A DNA stretch of 64,000 bases. It comes from Streptomyces sp. NBC_01463 (lineage in GTDB: Bacteria > Actinomycetota > Actinomycetes > Streptomycetales > Streptomycetaceae). Below the pieces are notes generated by a model. The model had not been told where the DNA came from. It did not search any database and saw only the letters and a list, made by a program, of their open reading frames with translations. A program made the translations under genes and the position numbers. Numbering within the stretch: the first letter of the stretch is position 1; each line of letters opens with the position of its first letter. Below are positions 31,458 to 40,364 of the stretch, one piece after another. The stretch covers positions 3,162,001 to 3,226,000 of the forward strand of contig CP109468.1 of the NCBI GenBank assembly GCA_036227345.1, in the 5' to 3' direction.

Positions 31458-31706
31458 ATGTCACTGCAAGACGAATTGACGGCAGTTCAGCACTGTCTCG
31501 ACGACCTGGTCCGCACGGTCGGACGGCTGGAGCGGAGCCTTGCGCAGCTGCGCGAGGCGGGCACCGCACCCGACGCCCTCGGCCCGGCCGGCCACGCCGC
31601 ACCCGTCGACGGCGTCATCACGATCACCGAGGCGCCGTACGACGCCACCCTGTGGACGGACTCGGACGACGAGGGTCTGGGCGTCCCCGGCAGGCACGCC
31701 CCCTAG
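31458..31706 (+). CDS. small hypothetical protein heading the sdh operon
   Basis: An 82-aa acidic protein of unknown family. The first 35 residues (MSLQDELTAVQHCLDDLVRTVGRLERSLAQLREA) have the heptad pattern of a coiled coil. It is 33 nt upstream of the membrane-anchor gene and on the same strand, so it may be co-transcribed with sdh. The frame has the same strong third-position GC as its neighbours. Confidence 0.6.
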   Translation: MSLQDELTAVQHCLDDLVRTVGRLERSLAQLREAGTAPDALGPAGHAAPVDGVITITEAPYDATLWTDSDDEGLGVPGRHAP

Positions 31707-31739
31707 CGGCGCGTGTCTGACACCTCCTAGGAGAGCTCC

Positions 31740-32639
31740 TTGGCCACCGGTACGGAAACAGGAACGGAACCAGGCAAGGACCCGGGCAGCGCCCCGGGCA
31801 CGGCTGCGGGCGCGGAGCCCCGCCCGCCGGACGGACCGGCCGCCCGCACGGCGGGCGTGAACCACCCCACCCGGGCCGCCATCGCCGCCCGCCATCTGCG
31901 GACCGACCGCTGGTGGCTGGCGCCCGCCGTGACGGCGGGCGGTCTGCTCGCCTTCATCGTCTACTCGACGTGGCGGGCCTTCTCGAACGCGGACTACTAC
32001 GCGGCCCCGTACGTCTCGCCGTTCTACTCGCCCTGTCTGGCGGACAACTGCGCCCCGATGCGGCACGGCCCGAACTGGGATCTCTTCGGCAGCTGGTGGG
32101 GCCTGTCCCCCGCCCTGCTGATCCTGATCTTCCCGCTCGGCTTCCGGCTGACCTGTTACTACTACCGCAAGGCCTACTACCGGGGCTTCTGGGCCTCGCC
32201 CCCGGCCTGCGCGGTCGCCGAGCCGCACCAGAAGTACAGCGGCGAGACCCGCTTCCCGCTGATCATGCAGAACATCCACCGGTACGCCTTCTACGCCGCC
32301 GTACCGGTCGCCGGCATCCTCACGTACGACACCGTGCTGACCTTCCGCGACGAGCACTACGCCTGGGGCCACATGGGCCTCGGTTCGCTGATCTTCCTGG
32401 TCAACATCGTCCTGATCTGGGCGTACACCCTGTCCTGCCACTCCTGCCGGCACATCATCGGCGGCCGGCTGCGGCACTTCTCCAAGCACCCCGTGCGCTA
32501 CCGGCTGTGGGGCTGGGTCGGGCGGCTCAACACCCGTCACATGCTGCTCGCCTGGGCCTCGCTGATCAGCGTGGCGGCGTGCGACTTCTACGTGTACCTG
32601 GTCGCCTCCGGCGCCTTCGACGATCCGAGGTTTTTCTGA
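31740..32639 (+). CDS. five-helix membrane anchor subunit of succinate dehydrogenase (SdhC-like)
   Basis: A 299-aa protein starting at a TTG, which is supported by AGGAGAG 4 nt upstream. After a disordered Gly/Pro/Thr-rich N-terminus of about 50 residues, five hydrophobic helices can be seen (around WWLAPAVTAGGLLAF, WGLSPALLILIFPLG, YAFYAAVPVAGIL, LIFLVNIVLIWAYTL, HMLLAWASLISVAAC). Histidines in or near the helices (HRYAFY, CHSCRH, TRHMLL) could bind heme b. Location immediately before sdhA and sdhB indicates the quinone-linked anchor. The role is inferred from context and topology. Confidence 0.8.
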   Translation: MATGTETGTEPGKDPGSAPGTAAGAEPRPPDGPAARTAGVNHPTRAAIAARHLRTDRWWLAPAVTAGGLLAFIVYSTWRAFSNADYYAAPYVSPFYSPCLADNCAPMRHGPNWDLFGSWWGLSPALLILIFPLGFRLTCYYYRKAYYRGFWASPPACAVAEPHQKYSGETRFPLIMQNIHRYAFYAAVPVAGILTYDTVLTFRDEHYAWGHMGLGSLIFLVNIVLIWAYTLSCHSCRHIIGGRLRHFSKHPVRYRLWGWVGRLNTRHMLLAWASLISVAACDFYVYLVASGAFDDPRFF

Positions 32640-34550
32640 ATGACTGAGCTCGAACGACAGCAGTGGGACGTCGTCGTGGTCGGTGCCGGAGGCGCCGGTC
32701 TGCGCGCCGCGATCGAGGCGCGGGAGCGCGGCGCCCGTACCGCGGTCATCTGCAAATCGCTCTTCGGCAAGGCGCACACGGTCATGGCGGAGGGCGGGAT
32801 CGCCGCCTCCATGGGCAATGTGAACTCCGGGGACAACTGGCAGGTGCACTTCCGCGACACCATGCGCGGCGGGAAGTTCCTCAACCAGTGGCGGATGGCG
32901 GAGCTGCACGCCAAGGAGGCCCCCGACCGGGTCTGGGAGCTGGAGACCTGGGGCGCGCTCTTCGACCGCACCCCCGAGGGCAAGATCTCCCAGCGCAACT
33001 TCGGCGGCCACGAGTACCCGCGCCTGGCGCACGTCGGGGACCGCACCGGCCTCGAACTGATCCGCACCCTCCAGCAGAAGATCGTCTCGCTCCAGCAGGA
33101 GGACGAGCGCGAGTTCGGTGACCACGAGGCGCGGCTCAAGGTCTTCCAGGAGTGCACGGTCACCCGCGTCCTCAAGGACGGCGACCGCGTCTCCGGGACC
33201 TTCTGCTACGAGCGCGAGAGCGGCCGCTTCTTCGTGCTGGAGGCCCCCGCGGTCGTCCTCGCCACCGGCGGCATCGGCAAGTCCTTCAAGGTGACGTCGA
33301 ACTCCTGGGAGTACACCGGCGACGGCCACGCGCTGGCCCTGCTGGCGGGCGCCCCCCTGCTGAACATGGAGTTCGTGCAGTTCCACCCGACCGGCATGGT
33401 CTGGCCGCCCTCGGTCAAGGGCATCCTCGTCACCGAGTCGGTGCGCGGCGACGGCGGGGTGCTGCGCAACTCCGAGGGCAAGCGGTTCATGTTCGACTAC
33501 GTCCCCGACGTGTTCAAGGAGAAGTACGCGCAGTCGGAGGAGGAGGGCGACCGCTGGTACGAGGACCCGGACCACAACCGCCGCCCGCCCGAGCTGCTGC
33601 CGCGCGACGAGGTCGCCCGCGCCATCAACTCCGAGGTGAAGGCCGGGCGCGGATCGCCGCACGGCGGGGTGTTCCTGGACGTGTCGACCCGGATGGACGC
33701 GGAGCGGATCCGGCGCCGGCTGCCGTCGATGTACCACCAGTTCAAGGAGCTGGCGGACGTCGACATCACCGCCGAGGCGATGGAGGTCGGCCCGACCTGC
33801 CACTACGTGATGGGCGGCATAGCCGTCGACTCCGACACCGCCGCCGCCCTCGACGTACCCGGGCTCTTCGCTGCGGGCGAGGTGGCCGGCGGCATGCACG
33901 GCTCCAACCGGCTCGGCGGGAACTCCCTGTCCGACCTGCTGGTCTTCGGCCGGCGGGCGGGGCTGCACGCCGCCGGGTACGCCGGTTCCGTCGCCACCCC
34001 GCCGGTGGTCGACGAGGCGCAGATCGACGCGGCCGCCGCGGAGGCGCTGCGTCCGTTCAGCGCGGAGGAGCTCGCCGAGGGTGCGCCGACGGAGAATCCG
34101 TACACCCTGCACCAGGAACTCCAGCAGACGATGAACGACCTGGTCGGCATCATCCGGCGCGCCCCCGAGATGGAACGGGCCCTGGAGAAACTGGCCGGGC
34201 TGCGCGAACGGGCCGGGCGTGCCGGGGTCGAGGGGCACCGGCAGTTCAACCCCGGCTGGCATCTCTCCCTGGACCTGCGGAACATGCTGCTGGTCAGCGA
34301 GTGCATCGCGCGGGCGGCCCTGGAGCGCACCGAGAGCCGCGGCGGCCACACCCGCGAGGACTGCCCGGACATGGAGCGCTCCTGGCGTCCGGTCAACCTG
34401 CTGTGCCGGCCGGTGGACGAACCGGGTGCCGCGAGCGGCCGGATCGACCTCGTACGCAAGGCCACCGACCCCATCCGTCCGGATCTGCTCTCCCTCTTCG
34501 AGAAGGAGGAGCTGGTCAAGTACCTCGCCGATGAGGAGCTCTACGAGTGA
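32640..34550 (+). CDS. sdhA: succinate dehydrogenase/fumarate reductase flavoprotein subunit
   Basis: A 636-aa FAD-containing catalytic subunit that oxidises succinate to fumarate (or the reverse). The Rossmann motif VVVGAGGAGLRAA is at residues 12-24, and His46 in KAHTVMAEGG corresponds to the histidine that carries covalent FAD in this family. Later hallmarks are VQFHPTGM, RGDGGVLRN and HGSNRLGGNSL. The ATG abuts the anchor gene's stop, and the stop overlaps the sdhB GTG, so the three are tightly coupled. Confidence 0.96.
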   Translation: MTELERQQWDVVVVGAGGAGLRAAIEARERGARTAVICKSLFGKAHTVMAEGGIAASMGNVNSGDNWQVHFRDTMRGGKFLNQWRMAELHAKEAPDRVWELETWGALFDRTPEGKISQRNFGGHEYPRLAHVGDRTGLELIRTLQQKIVSLQQEDEREFGDHEARLKVFQECTVTRVLKDGDRVSGTFCYERESGRFFVLEAPAVVLATGGIGKSFKVTSNSWEYTGDGHALALLAGAPLLNMEFVQFHPTGMVWPPSVKGILVTESVRGDGGVLRNSEGKRFMFDYVPDVFKEKYAQSEEEGDRWYEDPDHNRRPPELLPRDEVARAINSEVKAGRGSPHGGVFLDVSTRMDAERIRRRLPSMYHQFKELADVDITAEAMEVGPTCHYVMGGIAVDSDTAAALDVPGLFAAGEVAGGMHGSNRLGGNSLSDLLVFGRRAGLHAAGYAGSVATPPVVDEAQIDAAAAEALRPFSAEELAEGAPTENPYTLHQELQQTMNDLVGIIRRAPEMERALEKLAGLRERAGRAGVEGHRQFNPGWHLSLDLRNMLLVSECIARAALERTESRGGHTREDCPDMERSWRPVNLLCRPVDEPGAASGRIDLVRKATDPIRPDLLSLFEKEELVKYLADEELYE

Positions 34551-35326
34551 GCAGCTACGACGCACGGTTCAGGGTGTGGCGCGGGGACACCGACGGCGGC
34601 GGTCTGGAGGACTTCGAGGTCGAGGTCAACGACGGCGAGGTCGTCCTCGACATCATCCACCGCATCCAGGCGACCCAGGCGGGTGATCTGGCGGTGCGGT
34701 GGAACTGCAAGGCGGGGAAGTGCGGTTCGTGCAGCGCGGAGATCAACGGACGGCCGCGGCTGATGTGCATGACCCGGATGTCGGTGTTCGGCCGCGAGGA
34801 GACCATCACGGTCACCCCGCTGCGGGCCTTCCCCGTGGTGCGGGATCTGGTGACGGACGTGTCCTTCAACTACACCAAGGCGCGGGAGGTGCCCGCGTTC
34901 GTGCCGCCCAAGGGGGTCGCGGCGGGCGAGTACCGGATGCAGCAGGTCGATGTGGAACGCTCGCAGGAGTTCCGCAAGTGCATCGAGTGCTTCCTGTGCC
35001 AGGACACCTGCCATGTGGTGCGCGACCACGAGGAGAACAAGGCGGCCTTCGCCGGGCCGCGGTTCCTGATGCGGGTCGCCGAGCTGGACATGCATCCGCT
35101 GGACGCCGCCGCCGAGTCCGGTCTCGACCGCAAGGCGACGGCCCAGGAGGAGCACGGGCTCGGCCTCTGCAACATCACGAAGTGCTGTACGGAGGTCTGC
35201 CCCGAGCACATCAAGATCACCGACAATGCGCTGATCCCGCTGAAGGAGCGGGCCGTGGACCGGAAGTACGACCCGCTGGTGTGGCTGGGGAACAAGATCC
35301 GGCGGCGCGATCCCGATCCCTCCTGA
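34547..35326 (+). CDS. sdhB: succinate dehydrogenase/fumarate reductase iron-sulfur subunit
   Basis: A 259-aa electron-transfer subunit. Cys54, 59, 62 and 74 (CKAGKCGSC...C) should bind the [2Fe-2S] cluster. The CIECFLCQDTC segment (145-155) and CNITKCCTEVCP (208-219) provide ligands for the two further clusters. The GTG start lies within the sdhA stop region. Last gene of the operon, followed by a 17-bp hairpin. Confidence 0.96.
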   Translation: MSSYDARFRVWRGDTDGGGLEDFEVEVNDGEVVLDIIHRIQATQAGDLAVRWNCKAGKCGSCSAEINGRPRLMCMTRMSVFGREETITVTPLRAFPVVRDLVTDVSFNYTKAREVPAFVPPKGVAAGEYRMQQVDVERSQEFRKCIECFLCQDTCHVVRDHEENKAAFAGPRFLMRVAELDMHPLDAAAESGLDRKATAQEEHGLGLCNITKCCTEVCPEHIKITDNALIPLKERAVDRKYDPLVWLGNKIRRRDPDPS

Positions 35327-35341
35327 CGCCCGTGGGAGGAC

Positions 35342-35384
35342 GCCGGGTCCCGGGCCGCCCTGACAGTGCGGCCCGGGACCCGGC
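35342..35384. terminator. 17-bp perfect hairpin, bidirectional terminator
   Basis: GCCGGGTCCCGGGCCGC and its exact reverse complement with a 9-nt loop, between sdhB and the convergent isochorismatase-like gene. Confidence 0.88.
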
Positions 35385-35410
35385 GAGAGGGAACCCGGCA
35401 GGGCGGGCCG

Positions 35411-35962
35411 TCAGCCCAGCAGCTTGACGATCTCGTCGGTGGTGCCGGTCTCGCCGAGGCGCGGGAAGATCCGCCCGACGCTGTTGTCGTGGGCCTCGGC
35501 GCCCATGTCGGTCACCGCGTCCGTGGCGACGGTGACGTGGTAGCCGTGCTCGTGCGCCGAGCGGGCGGTGGACTCGACGCCGATGCTGGTCGCGATGCCC
35601 GCCACCACGACCTGGGTGATGCCGCGGCGGCGCAGCTGGAGGTCCAGGTCGGTGCCGTAGAAGGCGCCCCACTGCTGCTTGGTGACGACGATGTCGCCCT
35701 CCTGCGGGCCGAGCTCGGGGACGATCTCGGCCCAGTCGGCGGCCGGCTGACCGGAGCGGGCGGGGCCCTCCGTGCGGCCGGGGGCGCCGCCGGTGACGCG
35801 GACCAGGACGACGGGCAGGCCCTTGGCCCGGAAGGCGTCGGCGAGCGTCGCGGCGTGCGCGATGACGTCGGCGGCGGGGTGGGCGGTGGGGAGGCCGACG
35901 ATGCCCTTCTGGAGGTCGACGACGACCAGCGCGGTCTTCGGGTCGAGAGTGGTGACGCTCAT
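35411..35962 (-). CDS. isochorismatase-like hydrolase lacking the nucleophilic Cys
   Basis: A 183-aa isochorismatase-fold protein. The ATG at 35962 follows AAGGAG by 9 nt. Asp16 (VVVDLQKG) and Lys95 (VVTKQQWGAF) are present, but the position of the cysteine nucleophile in this fold is Gly128 (ATSIGVESTA). True isochorismatases of the PhzD/EntB type also lack that cysteine, whereas amidase members need it; the substrate here is open. It is the third gene of the marR-MFS operon, 35 nt after the MFS gene. Confidence 0.87.
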   Translation of the reverse strand: MSVTTLDPKTALVVVDLQKGIVGLPTAHPAADVIAHAATLADAFRAKGLPVVLVRVTGGAPGRTEGPARSGQPAADWAEIVPELGPQEGDIVVTKQQWGAFYGTDLDLQLRRRGITQVVVAGIATSIGVESTARSAHEHGYHVTVATDAVTDMGAEAHDNSVGRIFPRLGETGTTDEIVKLLG

Positions 35963-35997
35963 GGTGTGGCTCCTTGCCTGGTGGTGCTCGGGGGGAT

Positions 35998-37437
35998 TCA
36001 GGTGCGCCCGCGCAGGGCGCGGTCGGTGACGGTGAGGACGATGAGCAGGACGCCCAGTACGGCGGCGACACCGGCCATCAGGTGCAGTCCGCGGTCGCCG
36101 GCCGACTGCCCGTAGGCGAGCGCGATGAGGCTGGACGCGGTGATGGCCCCGATGTACTGGGCGGTGCGCTGGAGGCCCGCCGCGGAGCCGATGGACTCGG
36201 GCGGGGCGTGGGCCTGGACGGCCGCCTGGTTGCTCGTGCCGATCAGGCCCTGCGGGATGCCGAAGCAGGCCCCGGCCAGCAGCAGGACGGCGACCGGGGT
36301 GTCGCCGGACAGGAGGAACAGCAGCCCGGCCCCGGCGGTGAGCAGCACGCAGGCCAGGGTGAGCGGACCGCGGATGCCCTTGGTGCGGGCACCGAGCAGC
36401 GAACAGACCAGCGCGGCGAGGGACATCGGCAGCATCAGCAGCCCGGTGTGTCCGGACGAGTAGCCACGGGCCTCCTCCAGCCACTGCGTGTATCCGTACA
36501 TCACGCAGTAGATCAGCAGGTAACTGACTCCGTGCCGCAGGTACGTGCGCGACAGCGCGGCGTTTCCCGCCAGCATCCGCAGGTCGATGAACGGCTCGGG
36601 GCTGCGCAGCTGCCACCGCACCAGGGCGCCCGTCAGCAGGGCGAAGGGTGCGAGCAGCCACCACATCGGGTGGGCCAGGTCGAGCAGGAAGAAGACGAGG
36701 ACCGTCAGGGCGGTGGCGAAGAGGCCGATGCCGAGCGGGTCCAGGCCGATCCGTGGCGTACTGCCGTCGGCGGCCCGCCTGCGCGGCGGGTCGGCGGGGA
36801 TCCAGAGCAGCGCGGCCCCGAGTGCGACCAGGGCGACGGGCACGTTGACCGCGAAGATGCCGCGCCATCCGACGGCCATGACCAGCAGCCCGCCGAGGGT
36901 GGGCCCGACGGCCGCGCTGCCGAGCGCGGCGAAGGAGAGCCGGGCCAGGACGGGGCGCGGGGTGATCCGGCCGACCCGGGCGGACTCGTCGCGCAGCACC
37001 GCCATGGCCGCCGGGTAGGCGGCCGACGTACCGATGCCGAGCAGCAGCCGCGACACGATCAGCTGCCCGAAGCTCTGCGCGAGGGTCCCGACGAGACCGG
37101 AGGCGATGACGACGGCCAGCCCGGCGAGGAAGACCCGGCGGGGGCCGAGGACGTCGGCCAGCTTGCCGAGGACGGGCTGGGCGACGGCGCTGGCGAGGTA
37201 GAGGACCGAGATCAGCCAGGCGGTGTCGGCGGCGCCGATGCCGAAGTGGTGTCCGATGGCCACCAGCGCGGTGGAGATCATCGTGGTGTTGAGCGGGTTG
37301 AGCAGCGAGCCGAGCAGCAGCGGCGCAGTGAGCCGGTTACTGAAACCGGGGACGGGCACGTCCGGGGCGGGTGCGGGTGCTTCGGGGGCGGGTGCCTCTT
37401 CGGCTGTCGCCCCGGGTATCGCGTCGCCGGCGGTCAT
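35998..37437 (-). CDS. MFS drug exporter, DHA2-like
   Basis: A 479-aa transporter with about 14 hydrophobic segments after an Ala/Pro-rich N-terminus of ~35 residues. The region WLISVLYLASAVAQPVLGKLADVLGPRRVF matches MFS motif A between helices 2 and 3, and LVIASGLVGTLAQSF-type sequence follows. The ATG at 37437 overlaps the marR stop as ATGA. Substrate is probably a small aromatic or antibiotic-like molecule, given the MarR regulator and the isochorismatase-like partner. Confidence 0.88.
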   Translation of the reverse strand: MTAGDAIPGATAEEAPAPEAPAPAPDVPVPGFSNRLTAPLLLGSLLNPLNTTMISTALVAIGHHFGIGAADTAWLISVLYLASAVAQPVLGKLADVLGPRRVFLAGLAVVIASGLVGTLAQSFGQLIVSRLLLGIGTSAAYPAAMAVLRDESARVGRITPRPVLARLSFAALGSAAVGPTLGGLLVMAVGWRGIFAVNVPVALVALGAALLWIPADPPRRRAADGSTPRIGLDPLGIGLFATALTVLVFFLLDLAHPMWWLLAPFALLTGALVRWQLRSPEPFIDLRMLAGNAALSRTYLRHGVSYLLIYCVMYGYTQWLEEARGYSSGHTGLLMLPMSLAALVCSLLGARTKGIRGPLTLACVLLTAGAGLLFLLSGDTPVAVLLLAGACFGIPQGLIGTSNQAAVQAHAPPESIGSAAGLQRTAQYIGAITASSLIALAYGQSAGDRGLHLMAGVAAVLGVLLIVLTVTDRALRGRT

Positions 37438-37889
37438 GAACCGACCAGGCGCTCGATGAGGGCGGCGGCCTCGGCGACCGTGCGCCGCTCCGCGCCGTCC
37501 AGCTCGGCGGCGACGGCCTCGGCCAGCCAGTTGCGCTTGGCCGCCCGGACCTCCGCGAGCGTGGTGCGGCCGGTGTCCGTGATCGACATGACCGACTTCC
37601 GGCCGTCGGCCGGGTCCGGCGTGCGCCGGACGAGGCCCTGCTCCTCCAGCGCGCCCAGGGTCAGCCGCATGGACTGGGGGCGCACGAACTCCGCGCGGGC
37701 CAGATCGGCGGTGGTGGCCGGCTCCCCGTCGTCGAGCCGGGCCAGCACGGAGCGCTGGGTCGGCGTGAGCAGGCTCTCCGACGACGAGGAGCGCAGCCGG
37801 CGCAGCAGCCTGCCGACCACGGAGGCGAGGTGGTTCGCCACCTCCTCGGCGGTCGGGTCGGCGGGCACGGCTGCGGGCGGTCGGGTCAT
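37434..37889 (-). CDS. MarR family repressor
   Basis: A 151-aa winged-helix regulator. I chose the ATG at 37889, which gives the normal length; the longer frame to 38138 would run through the promoter. The DNA-binding region is SLLTPTQRSVLARLDDGEPATTADLA with the wing VRRTPDPADGRKSVMSIT. It is the first gene of the operon that includes the MFS and isochorismatase-like genes. A 7-bp inverted repeat lies in its own promoter, consistent with autorepression relieved by a ligand. Confidence 0.92.
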   Translation of the reverse strand: MTRPPAAVPADPTAEEVANHLASVVGRLLRRLRSSSSESLLTPTQRSVLARLDDGEPATTADLARAEFVRPQSMRLTLGALEEQGLVRRTPDPADGRKSVMSITDTGRTTLAEVRAAKRNWLAEAVAAELDGAERRTVAEAAALIERLVGS

Positions 37890-37895
37890 GGGACC

Positions 37896-37925
37896 AACGT
37901 AAAAGATGCACAGGGCATCTTGCAA
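37896..37925 (-). promoter_or_regulatory. marR operon promoter with embedded MarR-type operator, probably leaderless
   Basis: On the minus strand the -35 is TTGCAA (37925-37920) and the -10 is TACGTT (37901-37896), 18 nt apart. The perfect inverted repeat AAGATGC-N5-GCATCTT (37903-37921) fills the spacer, so a bound dimer would block polymerase. The -10 ends 6 nt before the ATG at 37889, so transcription should begin at or next to the start codon. Confidence 0.7.
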
Positions 37926-37981
37926 GGCAGCCTGTCGAACATGCGGATGCCCTTGCCCAGCGCACGGCCCGCGATCTAGGG

Positions 37982-37995
37982 TGAATGCGCTTTCA
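37982..37995. promoter_or_regulatory. LacI-type operator upstream of the lacI gene
   Basis: TGAATGCGCTTTCA, a 14-bp palindrome with one mismatched pair and the central CG typical of LacI/GalR operators. It lies 66 nt before the regulator's GTG. The same pattern, with the same mismatch position, recurs at 40367. Confidence 0.78.
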
Positions 37996-38061
37996 AAACG
38001 TGTTTGCCGACATCTCTGTCGCTGCACGTCGGTACGGAAGAAGAAGCGGACGGTCGGTCGA

Positions 38062-39117
38062 GTGAGCGCCCCAACGGTGTACGACGTAGCGGAGCGGTCG
38101 GGCGTCTCCATCGCCACGGTGTCGCGGGTGTACCGCACCCCGGAGTCGGTACGGGCCCAGACCCGCGAGCGGGTGCTCGAAGCGGCCCGGGAGCTCGGTT
38201 ACGTACCGAGCGGCAACGCCCGCGGACTGGCGAGCCGCACCACAGGCGTGCTCGGTCTCTGCTTCCCGGACTACGCCGACCCGGACGCCGAGGCCGATGC
38301 CGAGGCGGACAGCGACGCCGACGACGCGGTGATGCTCTACTCCGACCAGATCATCCGCGGCATGGAGCGCGCGGCCCGCCGGCACGGGTACGCGCTGCTG
38401 ATCGCCGCGTCCCTGGAGGGCGGCCCGGAGAGCCTGGTCGCGAAGGTCGCGGGCCGGGTCGACGGCTTCGCAGTCCTGGCCCAGACGGTGCCGACCGAGG
38501 ACCTGGAGGTGATATCGCGCCGGCTGCCGGTGGTGATGCTCGCCGGGCCCCGCGAGATCGACCACCTGGATCACATCGTCGTCGCCAACGCCGACGGCGA
38601 ACGCGAGCTGACCCGCCACCTCATCGAGGACCACGGCCTGCGCCGGCTCGCGTTCGTCGCGGGCGACACCGATTCACCGGACGCGGAGGCGCGGTTCCGC
38701 GGCTTCCGGGAGGCCTGCCGGGACGCCGGTCTCCCGGTGCCGGACGAGCCGGCGTTCCGGACGACGATGATGAAGCAGGCCGAGGGCGCGGTGGCCGCCG
38801 AGACGCTGCTGGACCGGGACGGGGAGCGCCCGGAGGCGATGCTCTTCGCCAACGACCAGATGGCCGTGGGCGCCCTGCGCGCACTGGCCCGGCGCGGGGT
38901 GCGGGTGCCGCAGGACATCGCGGTGACCGGTTTCGACGGGATCCCGCTCAGCCGGATCGTCCAGCCGCCGCTGACGACGGTGCGCCAGCCGATCCGCCAG
39001 CTGGGCGAGCAGGCGGTCGAGCTGCTGGTCCAGCGGCTGAGCGACACCGGCCGCGAACCGGTGTCGCTCACCCTCCCGGTCTCCCCGATCCGCCGGGCCA
39101 GCTGCGGCTGCGGCTGA
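38062..39117 (+). CDS. LacI family regulator of the sugar locus
   Basis: A 351-aa repressor using the GTG at 38062. The helix-turn-helix is TVYDVAERSGVSIATVSRVY (residues 5-24), followed by the hinge helix and a periplasmic-binding-protein-like effector domain (Peripla_BP_3 type) ending in RRASCGCG. An acidic insert, PDAEADAEADSDADDA, lies early in the effector domain and is not usual for the family. Sites matching one consensus lie upstream of this gene and of the sugar transporter operon, so it probably represses itself and that operon. The inducer is unknown. Confidence 0.93.
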   Translation: MSAPTVYDVAERSGVSIATVSRVYRTPESVRAQTRERVLEAARELGYVPSGNARGLASRTTGVLGLCFPDYADPDAEADAEADSDADDAVMLYSDQIIRGMERAARRHGYALLIAASLEGGPESLVAKVAGRVDGFAVLAQTVPTEDLEVISRRLPVVMLAGPREIDHLDHIVVANADGERELTRHLIEDHGLRRLAFVAGDTDSPDAEARFRGFREACRDAGLPVPDEPAFRTTMMKQAEGAVAAETLLDRDGERPEAMLFANDQMAVGALRALARRGVRVPQDIAVTGFDGIPLSRIVQPPLTTVRQPIRQLGEQAVELLVQRLSDTGREPVSLTLPVSPIRRASCGCG

Positions 39118-39154
39118 CGCCGCCGCGGGGCCTCCCCGAGGCCGGCCGGCCCCG

Positions 39155-40144
39155 CTACCCCAGCCACTTCCCGAAGAACGCGCGCCGCGCCTCCACCAGC
39201 CCGGCCACGTCCTCCGCCAGGCCCTCGTACTCGAAGTGCCCCGCCGGCAGCACCAGCAGCTCCCGCTCGCCCGCCAGCGCGTTGTGCACGGCGAACTGGC
39301 CGGGCGGCGGCACGGACGGGTCGAACAGCGCCGCGGCCACCAGGGTCGGCCGCGCCACGAAGCCCGCGGCCGTCGCGGCGTCGAAGTACCGCAGGACGTC
39401 CACGACTTCGGGGTGCTCGCGGTGGTAGCCGCGCACCGCCTCCCCGCTCCCCGTGCACGGCAGCGTGAGCCGCAGCGGGTGGTTCCCGAACGTGGGCACC
39501 GTCAGCTGGCCCGCCGCGATCCGCTCGTCCCACGGCAGGGCGAGCGCGCCCAGCCCGCCGCCGAAGCTCTCGCCGTGGTAGCCCAGCCGGCCCGTCCCGG
39601 CGAGCTCCGGCACCAGCTCCTCCAGGGCCGACGCCGCACACCACAGGTCCGCCACGCAGTCGCCGATGACATAGGTGTCGCGCGACTCGATGCCGTGCAG
39701 CACGTGCCCGGCGGAGACGTCGGGGATGCCGTCCACGAGGGCGCGCGTCCCCATCCCCCGTACGCAGGGCAGGATCGCCGCCGACGAGGGCAGCGGCAGG
39801 GGCACCCCGGGCCCGGCCTCCTGCCGGCCGCCGTACCCGTGCCCGATGACGAACCCGTGGCGCACCGGCTCCCGCGCCGCCCCGCCCGCCGGCAGCGCCA
39901 CCCAGCCGCCGATCCGCACGCCGCCGACCGAGGTGTACGTCACCCCGTGGATCCGCACCCCGTCCCGCTCCTCCTCCACCGGACCGAGCTCCGGTTCCGT
40001 GGCGACCTCGCGGGCCGCGGCGTACCGCGCGCGCCAGAAGTCGGCGAAGTCGTCCGGGACGGGCGGCGCCGGAACGGCCAGCAGCTCGTCGAGGGTGCGT
40101 CCGTGGGCCGGATCGAACGGGAAGTCATGAACGAACGAAGTCAT
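39155..40144 (-). CDS. CE7-like acetyl esterase, atypical motifs
   Basis: A 329-aa alpha/beta hydrolase of the acetyl xylan esterase (CE7/AXE1) family. The triad is Ser193 (GESFGG), Asp275 (LFDPSVPP) and His303 (GHFEYEG). The usual RGQ and GxSQG motifs are altered to RGMG and GESFGG. No signal peptide, so it would deacetylate imported sugars in the cytoplasm. It lies between the lacI gene and the transporter operon on the opposite strand. The ATG at 40144 was chosen; two upstream GTG codons are possible. Confidence 0.85.
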   Translation of the reverse strand: MTSFVHDFPFDPAHGRTLDELLAVPAPPVPDDFADFWRARYAAAREVATEPELGPVEEERDGVRIHGVTYTSVGGVRIGGWVALPAGGAAREPVRHGFVIGHGYGGRQEAGPGVPLPLPSSAAILPCVRGMGTRALVDGIPDVSAGHVLHGIESRDTYVIGDCVADLWCAASALEELVPELAGTGRLGYHGESFGGGLGALALPWDERIAAGQLTVPTFGNHPLRLTLPCTGSGEAVRGYHREHPEVVDVLRYFDAATAAGFVARPTLVAAALFDPSVPPPGQFAVHNALAGERELLVLPAGHFEYEGLAEDVAGLVEARRAFFGKWLG

Positions 40145-40364
40145 GATCACGACACTATCGCCGGTCGTTTTCCGGCCCGGACCCGCCCGTTCCCCGGCCC
40201 TGACCTCGGCCGGGCCCGGCACCAACTATGCGGAATCGGTCACATCATCACCTTTTCCACAAACGACACGCTTACCGTTCCAAGTTGAACATTCAGATGT
40301 CCGGCGCGTTGCACGAGTGTGACCAAACACCCTCTTGCGGATTCCCGAATGTCTGCCGCAGAGT

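Noticed and set aside
31461..34565. 1034-aa open frame opposite the sdh operon
   Set aside because: It is a shadow of sdhA and its neighbours caused by extreme third-position GC. Its composition (Arg, Gly, Val, His) lacks any domain, and the plus-strand genes are unmistakable.
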